Shown here one piece after another: positions 1 through 5,922 of a stretch of DNA of 8,038 nt. The stretch covers positions 1 through 8,038 of the forward strand of contig VBHE01000084.1 of NCBI GenBank assembly GCA_005889515.1, in the 5' to 3' direction. The position numbers and the translations under genes were made by a program. The notes under the pieces are model-generated. The model saw only the letters and a list, made by a program, of their open reading frames with translations, searched no databases and was not told the origin of the DNA. Origin of the DNA: Chloroflexota bacterium. Its GTDB lineage: Bacteria; Chloroflexota; Dormibacteria; Aeolococcales; Aeolococcaceae. Positions within the stretch are counted from its first letter, which is position 1. Each line of letters begins with the position of its first letter.

Positions 1-1980
1 TGGGATCTCCCCCGCATCGTCAAGGCGGGGTGGGACGACGTGCGCCACACCGGCGCAACCCAGGGCGCGTCGACGATCACCGAGCAGCTCGCGAAGATCA
101 GCTTCCTGTCGCCGGAGCGCTCGCTCGACCGCAAGGTGAAGGAGCTGATCCTCGGCATCGAGATCGAGAACAACTTCTCGAAGAACCAGATCCTCGAGAT
201 GTACCTGAACCGCGTCTCCTTCGGGAACCACGCGATCGGCGTCGAGTCCGCGGCCCAGACGTACTTCGAGAAGAAGTCGCGCGACCTCGACCTCGCCGAG
301 TCGTCGATGCTCGCCGGGCTGCCGAACTCGCCCGTCTACCTCAACCCGCTCGACCATCCACCCGGGCAGACGGTGAACCCCAACGCCAAGGCGCGCCAGC
401 TCGTGGTGCTCCAGGCGATGGTGAACAACGGCGACATCACCCGGCAGCAGGCCGACTTCGCCTACTCGCAGCCGCTGGTCTTCCACCCGGCCGGTGAGAG
501 CGAGCCGCCGGTGACGAACTTCATCGTCTACCTGCGCGCCTACCTCGACCAGCACTTCGGCGACGCCTACATCAAGCCCGGCGGCTGGACGATCACCGCC
601 ACCCTCGATCCCAAGAAGCAGGCGATCGCCGAGAAGAGCGTGCACGACGGGATCCAGAAGATCTATGACCGCTACAACGCCCACGACGGCGCGCTGGTGA
701 GCATGGATCCGCGCAACGGGGCGGTGCTCGCCATGGTCGGCGCCTGGGATCCGAACAACGCGGGCGTCGGACAGCTGAACATGGCGACCCGACCGCTGCA
801 GCCGGGATCGACGATCAAGGTGTTCACCTACACGACCGCGATCGCGACGCGCCGGTTCACGATGACGACGCCGATCGTCGACGGCCCCATCCGCCTCGAC
901 GACGGCTCGAACAGCGGCTACTCGCCGCACAACTACGACCACAGCTACCACGGCGTCTGCCCGTTGATGCGCTGCCTGGGGAACTCCTACAACATCCCCG
1001 CGGTGAAGACCGAGGCGGCGGTGGGCATCCCCACCATCACCGACCTCGAGATCGCCGCCGGGCTCACCTCGCTCAAGGACCCCAAGAACCGGCCCAAGCC
1101 GAACCAGTTCGCCGCCACCCTCGGCGGGCTCACCTACGGCGTCAGCCCGCTGGAGATGGCGGACGGCATCAGCACCATCGCCGACATGGGCGTCCACCAC
1201 GACCCGACCCCGGTGGTGCGCATCACCGACGCGAGCGGCAAGGTGCTCTACGCGCTCGACGCCAAGGACCAGGGCCACCGGGTGATCCCCGCCAACGCGG
1301 CCTTCATCATCACCGAGATCACCAGCAACGACGCCAACCGCTACGCGGCCTTCGGCCCCCACGGCGACCTCACCCTCCCCGACCGCAGGGTGAGCGCCAA
1401 GACCGGGACCACCGAGTTCTTCTCGGCGAACTGGACGCTGGGCTGGACGCCGACCCTGGTCAACGTGGTCTGGGTGGGCAATCCCTCCGGCTCGTGCCTG
1501 AAACCGTCGGACCGCAACAACCCCAGCGTGCGCGCCCGGCTGGGGGACTCGCTCGACGACCCGCTGAGCCCCGCCGACCTCTCCCACTACGGGCTCACCC
1601 CCAAGGACGACCACTGCGGCCACCTCGAGGGCTCGACCGGCATCACCGGCGCCGCGCCGATCTGGCACGCGTACATGTCCCAGGCGCTCGCCGACGCGCC
1701 GAAGGACTGGTATCCGCGCCCCAACGACGTGACCGCGACCGGCCCCGGAGACGACGCCGTCTTCTACCTCCCCGGCACCACCGGACCGCCGCCCGGCACC
1801 GGCGCCGGGAGCGGCAACCCCGACATCGCCGGCGGCGGCTGCTACTACTACGGCCCGACTCAGGACCCGTCGAACCCGTGCCGGTACGTCGGCGGCACCG
1901 CGCCGTCGACGTCGTCGCCGGCGCAGCAGAGCTCCCCGGCGCCCGCCCCCACCGCCAACCCGCCGCCGGGCACCCCCTAG
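1..1980 (+). CDS. Class A penicillin-binding protein (GT51 transglycosylase + transpeptidase), 5' end off window
   Basis: Bifunctional peptidoglycan synthase acting outside the membrane: it polymerises lipid II into glycan strands and cross-links stem peptides. The frame is open from base 1, so the N-terminal membrane anchor and first GT51 motif (the catalytic-Glu ED..F..H block) lie upstream; a GTG at 40 is internal. Counting residues from base 1, GT51 motifs seen are QGASTITEQLAK (21-32), KVKE (45-48), ILEMYLN (64-70) and ESSMLAGLP (100-108). The transpeptidase domain has all three active-site motifs: STIK with nucleophile Ser270 and Lys273, SYN (Ser329-Asn331) and KTGT (Lys467-Thr470). The C-terminus, from about residue 580, is a Gly/Pro/Ser/Ala-rich tail. 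Six cysteines (320, 325, 499, 539, 614, 627) occur, all in the extracytoplasmic part. Stop TAG at 1978-1980. The family is certain; which PBP1 paralogue this is cannot be decided. Confidence 0.96.
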   Translation, partial: WDLPRIVKAGWDDVRHTGATQGASTITEQLAKISFLSPERSLDRKVKELILGIEIENNFSKNQILEMYLNRVSFGNHAIGVESAAQTYFEKKSRDLDLAESSMLAGLPNSPVYLNPLDHPPGQTVNPNAKARQLVVLQAMVNNGDITRQQADFAYSQPLVFHPAGESEPPVTNFIVYLRAYLDQHFGDAYIKPGGWTITATLDPKKQAIAEKSVHDGIQKIYDRYNAHDGALVSMDPRNGAVLAMVGAWDPNNAGVGQLNMATRPLQPGSTIKVFTYTTAIATRRFTMTTPIVDGPIRLDDGSNSGYSPHNYDHSYHGVCPLMRCLGNSYNIPAVKTEAAVGIPTITDLEIAAGLTSLKDPKNRPKPNQFAATLGGLTYGVSPLEMADGISTIADMGVHHDPTPVVRITDASGKVLYALDAKDQGHRVIPANAAFIITEITSNDANRYAAFGPHGDLTLPDRRVSAKTGTTEFFSANWTLGWTPTLVNVVWVGNPSGSCLKPSDRNNPSVRARLGDSLDDPLSPADLSHYGLTPKDDHCGHLEGSTGITGAAPIWHAYMSQALADAPKDWYPRPNDVTATGPGDDAVFYLPGTTGPPPGTGAGSGNPDIAGGGCYYYGPTQDPSNPCRYVGGTAPSTSSPAQQSSPAPAPTANPPPGTP

Positions 1981-2002
1981 CCGCGGGCCCGCAGGGCCGC
2001 GG
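1981..2002 (+). terminator. G/C-rich hairpin directly after the PBP stop codon
   Basis: CCGCGG-G-CCC (1981-1990) can pair with GGGCCGCGG (1994-2002) around a GCA loop, giving nine base pairs with one bulged G. It starts at the first base after the PBP stop. No T-run follows, so it is not a classical intrinsic terminator. It may be a T-less terminator or 3' end stabiliser, or simply chance pairing in G/C-rich DNA. Confidence 0.35.
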
Positions 2003-2003
2003 A

Positions 2004-2009
2004 TACACT
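2004..2009 (+). promoter_or_regulatory. Candidate -10 element of a leaderless promoter for the rhomboid gene
   Basis: TACACT fits the TANNNT -10 pattern and is the only A/T-rich spot in the gap. Six bases separate it from GTG at 2016-2018, so transcription would begin at or next to the start codon. No Shine-Dalgarno sequence precedes this GTG, which agrees with a leaderless transcript. No convincing -35 hexamer is visible. It lies just after the hairpin that follows the PBP gene. Confidence 0.45.
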
Positions 2010-2015
2010 GCCCGG

Positions 2016-2317
2016 GTGCACGAGACCGCGGGGCCCGACCCGGCGAGTCCGGTGACCGAGCCCCCGCCTCTGGCGCTCGCCATCGGCCTCGAGCTGGTCA
2101 CCCGGTACCACCTCCGTCTCACCGATCCACGCGACGCCCGGCTCGGCGAGCTCGGCGGCCCCTACCCCTTCGGCGCCGCCGCCTGGACCCCGACGACCCC
2201 GCGACGGCGGCGCGTGACCTCGAGGAGCGGCGCGCCGCGGCGCTGCGCTGGGGCGAGGCGCGGCTGACCGCCCAGGGCGCGGAGCGCTGCGACATCCTGC
2301 TCATCGCCTTCGGCACC
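2016..2317 (+). other. N-terminal coding segment of the rhomboid gene, split from the rest by an apparent 1-base frameshift
   Basis: From GTG 2016 the frame encodes a plausible protein start (M-H-E-T-A-G, then ALAIGLELVTRYHLRL and GELGGPYPFGAAA). After about 2184 the same frame turns into an arginine-rich out-of-frame reading and stops at 2265-2267. The frame of the downstream rhomboid ORF is protein-like from about 2183 (LDPDDPATAARDLEERR, then LTAQGAERCDILLIAFG), but has no ATG, GTG or TTG anywhere between 1982 and 2318. The simplest reading is one gene starting at 2016 with one base missing near 2172-2190, perhaps a C in the gccgcctgg stretch. Restored, the protein would be about 435 residues. 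Sequencing error, real mutation and -1 ribosomal slippage all remain possible. The segment matches no domain I recognise. Confidence 0.6.
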
Positions 2318-3322
2318 GTGCCGAAGCCGGCGGCGCCCGCCGGCGCCTCCGGGGCGGTGCAGGTCGGCGCGGTCGCCATCGACCAGGCGGGGACGGTGAC
2401 CGTGCTCCACCCCCTCCCTCGCGGGCTCCCCGGCGCCGCCGAGCTGAAACACCACGTCCGCGCGCTCCACCAGGGACGGCCGGCCCCCACCCTGGCGGCG
2501 GTCGACCTCGCCGAGCGCCAGACGGTCGCCGCCGGATACACCGCGCCGACGCGGCGCGCGATGGTCAGCCGACCGGTCGTGACCTACGGGCTGATCGGGG
2601 TCATCGTCGCCGTCTACCTGCTCGAGAAGGCGGTCCTCGACAGTGTCCACGGCGGCGCCCGGGTGACCGTCATCGACCTCGGCGCGGTGTGCTCCGGGAC
2701 GGTCACCACCGACTGCGGACCGACCCTCGACAACTGGTGGCGCCTGGTCACCAGCGACCTCCTCCACGACCCCGCGAACATCCTCCACATCCTCGGCAAC
2801 GGGATGGCGCTCTTCCTGCTGGGCGGCCTCGTCGAGCAGCTCTACGGACGGCTGGTGCTGCTCGGGACCTTTCTGCTCACCGCCGCCGTCGGCGACCTCT
2901 TCTGGATCGCCTGCACCTCGATCGGCCTGACCTCGTCCGCGCCCGGCCTCGGCGCCTCGGGCGGCATCCTCGGGCTGATGGGGCTGCTGGTGATGCTCGG
3001 CCGCGTCCAGGGGAGGAACGTGCCCGTCGGCATCGCCTCCTCGATCCGCTCCTACGCGATCAGCTACAGCATCTTCGTCATCGTGCTCAGCCTGTTCGTC
3101 CCGAACGTCAACAACTGGGTGCACGCCGGCGGCTTCCTCGCGGGCGTGCTCGTCGGGCTGGTGGTCGGCCCGGTCGAGGCGGTCGGCGGCCGCCGGCTCC
3201 GGCTCGTCGAGCGCGGCGCCCTGCTCGCGGTGATCGCCGGCGCGGTGCTCGGCGCCGGGTTCGGCGCCCACCACGTCGCCGACATCCTGTCCCAGGCGGC
3301 GGGCGTGCCCGGGCTCGGCTGA
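2318..3322 (+). CDS. Rhomboid-family intramembrane serine protease (readable ORF; gene probably begins at 2016)
   Basis: Serine protease of the inner membrane that cleaves transmembrane segments. The ORF opens at a GTG (2318) inside a soluble N-terminal domain of unknown fold, and the first membrane helix begins near 2561. Rhomboid hallmarks are present: HILGN, with oxyanion-region His at 2786-2788 and Asn at 2798-2800; catalytic serine in GASGG at 2957-2959; and catalytic histidine in VHAGGFLAG at 3122-3124, followed by a glycine-rich helix. Several hydrophobic stretches between 2561 and 3300 fit the six-helix core, possibly with an extra C-terminal helix. Two cysteines (2690 and 2714) lie in the first extracytoplasmic loop. 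Starting at GTG 2318 would discard clearly protein-like upstream sequence, so this start is probably an artefact of the frameshift. The gene ends nine bases from the convergent rsfS stop. The substrate cannot be inferred. Confidence 0.88.
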   Translation: MPKPAAPAGASGAVQVGAVAIDQAGTVTVLHPLPRGLPGAAELKHHVRALHQGRPAPTLAAVDLAERQTVAAGYTAPTRRAMVSRPVVTYGLIGVIVAVYLLEKAVLDSVHGGARVTVIDLGAVCSGTVTTDCGPTLDNWWRLVTSDLLHDPANILHILGNGMALFLLGGLVEQLYGRLVLLGTFLLTAAVGDLFWIACTSIGLTSSAPGLGASGGILGLMGLLVMLGRVQGRNVPVGIASSIRSYAISYSIFVIVLSLFVPNVNNWVHAGGFLAGVLVGLVVGPVEAVGGRRLRLVERGALLAVIAGAVLGAGFGAHHVADILSQAAGVPGLG

Positions 3323-3331
3323 GGACCCCTG

Positions 3332-3676
3332 CTACCCGACCTCGCGAGTGCGCTGGGTGGCCTGCCAGAGGCCCTCGAGGTCGTAGAAGACGCGCTCGCC
3401 GGGGAGGAAGATGTGCGCCACCACCGCGTCGTAGTCGAGGCACGCCCAGGAGGCGTCCTTGAGCCCGGCGGTGGAGAGCGGCCGGATGCCCATCTCCCGG
3501 CAGGCCTCCTCGATCCTGTCGGCGATGGCACGAACCTGCCGGTCGGTGTCCCCCTCGCAGATGACGAAGAAGTCGGCGACCGTGGTCTTGCCCCGGAGGT
3601 CGATGGTGACCACGTCCCGCGCCTTCCGGTCGGTGGCGGCCGCGGCGATCAGCGCGGCGAGCTCGGTGGACGTCAT
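3332..3676 (-). CDS. rsfS: Ribosomal silencing factor RsfS (YbeB/Iojap family)
   Basis: Small cytosolic protein that, in characterised family members, binds ribosomal protein L14 (uL14) on the 50S subunit and blocks joining with the 30S subunit when nutrients are short. The 114 residues match the usual length. Conserved features are the VADFFVICEGDT block (33-44), GLKDASWACLDYDAVVAHIF (71-90) and RVFYDLEGLW (95-104), which together are diagnostic. The ATG (3674-3676) overlaps the nadD stop as ATGA, so translation is probably coupled. No good Shine-Dalgarno is present, but a GATAAT lies eight bases upstream and could allow a separate transcript. The gene is last in the rplU-to-rsfS unit; its stop TAG (3332-3334) faces the rhomboid stop. 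Confidence 0.95.
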   Translation of the reverse strand: MTSTELAALIAAAATDRKARDVVTIDLRGKTTVADFFVICEGDTDRQVRAIADRIEEACREMGIRPLSTAGLKDASWACLDYDAVVAHIFLPGERVFYDLEGLWQATQRTREVG

Positions 3677-4317
3677 CCGGCCGGATTATCCCACGGTGGC
3701 CCCGAGCCCGCGACCGCCCGGTAGAGGCCGCGCTCGGCGATCAGCCGGGCGACCGGGTCGGGAACCAGCCCCTCCGTGCCCAGCCCGGCCGCGGCGCGGC
3801 GGCGCACCTCGGTGGCGCTGATCGGCGGGGAGTCGATGTGGACGATCCGGGTCCGCTCCGGGGCGAAGCCGAGCCGGGCCGCCTCGCCGGCGTCCACCTG
3901 CCCCACCCCGCCGCGGTTGAGGAGGAGGAAGCGGGCGGTCTCGAGCACCTCCTCGCGGCGGTGCCAGGTGGGGATGTCGCGGGCGGCGTCGGTGCCGAGC
4001 GCGAACCAGATCTCGGTCCCGGGATGGGCCGCGGCGAGCTCGGCGAGAGTGTCGGCGGTGTACGAGGGGCCGGGGCGGCGGAGCTCGAGGTCGAGCACCC
4101 GCAGCCGCTCGCGGCCCGCGATGGCGGCGCGGAGCAGATCGAGGCGGTCGCCGGCGCCGGCCATGGCCGCGCCCCGGTGAGGAGGATTGTTCGCGGGGAT
4201 CAGCCAGGCCTCGTCGGCGCCGGCGAGGTCGCGGGCCTGCTCGGCGGCGGCGAGGTGGCCGAGGTGGACGGGGTCGAAGGTGCCCCCGAGGACGACCACG
4301 CTGCGCGGGTCGCTCAC
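3673..4317 (-). CDS. nadD: Nicotinate-nucleotide adenylyltransferase NadD
   Basis: Cytosolic enzyme joining nicotinate mononucleotide and ATP to give deamido-NAD plus pyrophosphate, the penultimate step of NAD synthesis. The 214 residues are a typical length. The nucleotidyltransferase signature GGTFDPVHLGH sits at residues 11-21 with the two nucleotide-binding histidines (18, 21); PANNPPHRG (41-49), SYTADTL (85-91), GTDAARDIPTWHRREE (108-123) and ISATEVR (166-172) are also family motifs. The GTG start (4315-4317) is favoured because it overlaps the obg stop as GTGA and has GAGGA nine bases upstream. The stop overlaps the rsfS start. The nadD-rsfS pairing is common in Gram-positive-type genomes. 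The last codons contain an A/T-rich GATAAT that may act as a promoter element. Confidence 0.96.
   Translation of the reverse strand: MSDPRSVVVLGGTFDPVHLGHLAAAEQARDLAGADEAWLIPANNPPHRGAAMAGAGDRLDLLRAAIAGRERLRVLDLELRRPGPSYTADTLAELAAAHPGTEIWFALGTDAARDIPTWHRREEVLETARFLLLNRGGVGQVDAGEAARLGFAPERTRIVHIDSPPISATEVRRRAAAGLGTEGLVPDPVARLIAERGLYRAVAGSGPPWDNPAG
3685..3690 (-). promoter_or_regulatory. Candidate internal -10 element for rsfS
   Basis: Read on the - strand this is GATAAT, within TGGGATAATCC, eight bases before the rsfS ATG. It falls in the last codons of nadD (Asp-Asn) and uses GAT and AAT, where this genome nearly always prefers GAC and AAC. Position and composition fit a leaderless internal promoter. 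No -35 match was found, and a chance occurrence is possible. Confidence 0.3.
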
Positions 4318-5606
4318 CCCGGGGCGTCCTCGGCATAGGTGAACTCGGCCCTGGCGATGCGGACGGTGTCGCCCTCGACGCAGCCCGCGGCGCGGAGCGC
4401 CGCGTCCACTCCCGCGGTCCGCATCCGCCGCTGGAGCCGGGCGACCGCGTCCTCGGAGTTCAGGTCGGTCATCGCCACCTCGCGCTCGAGGGTCTCGCCC
4501 AGGACCCGCCAGCCGTCCTCCTCGCGGACCACCTGGACGTCGCCGAGGCGCCTGGGCCGGTGGCGGTAGACGCGGTGCTCGGCGTCGTCCGCGGGCGGGG
4601 GCGCCGCGGCCACCGCGGCGCGGCGCGCCTCGGCGACGAGGACGGCGACCCTCCGGAGCAGCTCCTCGACCCCCTCCCCTCCCGCCGCGGAGATCGCGAT
4701 CGTCGCCGGCTCGGACCCGGCGAGCACCGCCGCCACGGCCCGGCCCTCGGGGACGTCGACCTTGTTGAGCGCCACCAGCCGCTCCCGCTCGGCGAGCACC
4801 GGGCTGAAGGCGGCGAGCTCGGCGCGGACGGTCGCGAGGGCCTCCCGAGCAGCCTCGACCCCCGCCGACGCATCGACGACGTGGACGAGCAGCCGGGTGC
4901 GCTCGAGGTGGCGGTGGAAGTCGATCCCCAGCCCGGCGCCGCGGTGGGCGCCCTCGATGAGCCCGGGGACGTCGGCGAAGACCAGGGTGCGCCCGCCCTC
5001 GACCTCGGCGACCCCGAGGTTGGGCTCGAGGGTGGTGAAGGGGTAGTCGGCGATGCGCGGCCGCGCCGCCGTCAGCGCGGCGAGGAGGGTCGACTTGCCC
5101 GCGTTCGGCAGCCCCACCAGCCCGACGTCGGCGATCAGCTTGAGCTCGAGCTCGATCCGGCGGTGCTGGCCGGGCTCGCCGATCTCGCCGATCCGCGGCG
5201 CCTGGCGCACCGAGGTGGCGAAGCGGGCGTTCCCCCGCCCCCCGCGGCCGGCGCGGGCGACGACGAACCGCTCGCCGTCGATGGCGAGGTCGGCGAGCAC
5301 CCGGTCCTCGTCGGCGTCGCGCACCACCGTCCCCACCGGCACGGTGAGCACCAGGTCGGCGCCGTCGCGGCCCGACTTCAGTGCCCCGGCGCCCGCCCTG
5401 CCGCTCTCCGCCCGGAAGCGGCGACGGTCGCGGAAGGCGCTCAGGGTGCTCGCCTGGACGTCGGCGACGAGGACGACGTCGCCCCCGCGGCCACCGTCAC
5501 CGCCGTCGGGCCCGCCGTTGGGCATGAAGCGCTCGCGCCGGAAGCTGACCGCGCCGCGGCCCCCGTCCCCGGCCGCGACCTCGAGGACGACCTCGTCGAG
5601 GAACAG
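4314..5606 (-). CDS. obg: Ribosome-assembly GTPase Obg (ObgE/CgtA), apparent CTG start
   Basis: Essential GTPase that binds the 50S subunit, aids its late assembly and links it to nutrient state. The 430 residues have full domain order: glycine-rich Obg fold (about 1-158, with PNGGPDGGDGGRGG at 29-42), G domain with GLPNAGKST (165-173, P-loop Lys171), switch DYPFTTLEPN (187-196), DVPGLIEGA (212-220), NKVD (281-284) and SA (306-307), then a C-terminal OCT domain (about 344-423). Family members begin M-F-[VLI]-D; here the aligned codons read CTG-Phe-Leu-Asp at 5606, one base after the rpmA stop. No ATG, GTG or TTG lies nearby in frame: the next downstream is ATG for residue 28, and upstream ones would read out of frame through rpmA. 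CTG is therefore taken as the start. No strong ribosome-binding site is seen, so coupling to rpmA translation is likely. The stop overlaps nadD. Confidence 0.95.
   Translation of the reverse strand: MFLDEVVLEVAAGDGGRGAVSFRRERFMPNGGPDGGDGGRGGDVVLVADVQASTLSAFRDRRRFRAESGRAGAGALKSGRDGADLVLTVPVGTVVRDADEDRVLADLAIDGERFVVARAGRGGRGNARFATSVRQAPRIGEIGEPGQHRRIELELKLIADVGLVGLPNAGKSTLLAALTAARPRIADYPFTTLEPNLGVAEVEGGRTLVFADVPGLIEGAHRGAGLGIDFHRHLERTRLLVHVVDASAGVEAAREALATVRAELAAFSPVLAERERLVALNKVDVPEGRAVAAVLAGSEPATIAISAAGGEGVEELLRRVAVLVAEARRAAVAAAPPPADDAEHRVYRHRPRRLGDVQVVREEDGWRVLGETLEREVAMTDLNSEDAVARLQRRMRTAGVDAALRAAGCVEGDTVRIARAEFTYAEDAPG
4327..4331 (-). promoter_or_regulatory. Ribosome-binding site of nadD
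   Basis: GAGGA on the - strand, nine bases before the GTG at 4317. It lies within the last codons of obg and supports the GTG as the nadD start. Confidence 0.55.
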
Positions 5607-5607
5607 G

Positions 5608-5919
5608 TCAGTCCGCGGCCGGCGCGGGCTCGGCGTCCATCTCGACGCTGCCGACGCGGAGCACCGGCAGCTCGAGCACGTTGACCCGGGAGCGATCGCC
5701 CCGGGTCTTGTCGAATGCCACCGTCCCCGAGCGCAGCGCGTAGAGGGTGTGATCGCGGCCGACGCCGACGTTCTCGCCGGCGAGGATGCGGGTGCCGCGC
5801 TGGCGGACGATGATGGTCCCGGCGAGCACCACCTGGCCGGCGTTGCGCTTGAGGCCGAGCCTGCGCCCGGCGCTGTCGCGCCCGTTGCGCGAGCTGCCAC
5901 CGCCCTTCTTGTGGGCCAT
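5608..5919 (-). CDS. rpmA: 50S ribosomal protein L27 (bL27)
   Basis: Ribosomal protein whose N-terminal arm reaches the peptidyl-transferase centre. The signature start MAHKKGGGSSRNGRDS is followed by RRLGLKRNAGQ and AGTIIVRQRGT, then ENVGVGRDHTLYAL, all classic L27. The protein starts directly at MAHKKG, as in E. coli, without the cleaved N-terminal extension seen in many Firmicutes. At 103 residues it is about 10-20 longer than common forms; the extra length is a C-terminal tail ending in an acidic Pro/Ala segment (EMDAEPAPAAD). The ATG (5917-5919) has a strong GAGGAGG eight bases upstream and follows the rplU stop by three bases. It is followed after one base by the CTG of obg. Identification is secure. 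Confidence 0.97.
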   Translation of the reverse strand: MAHKKGGGSSRNGRDSAGRRLGLKRNAGQVVLAGTIIVRQRGTRILAGENVGVGRDHTLYALRSGTVAFDKTRGDRSRVNVLELPVLRVGSVEMDAEPAPAAD

Positions 5920-5922
5920 GAC

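Noticed and set aside
2530..2541. GGATACAC copy inside the rhomboid gene resembling the sequence before GTG 2016
   Set aside because: It lies in conserved-looking coding sequence about 20 bases from the next ATG (2561), so the leaderless spacing is wrong; likely chance.
2162..3274. Long - strand open frame opposite the rhomboid gene
   Set aside because: His/Asp/Glu/Arg-rich antisense shadow; the + strand carries complete rhomboid motifs.
3350..3359. Palindrome around ctcgcgag near the rsfS stop as a convergent terminator
   Set aside because: Too short, no loop and no T-run; it is within rsfS coding sequence.
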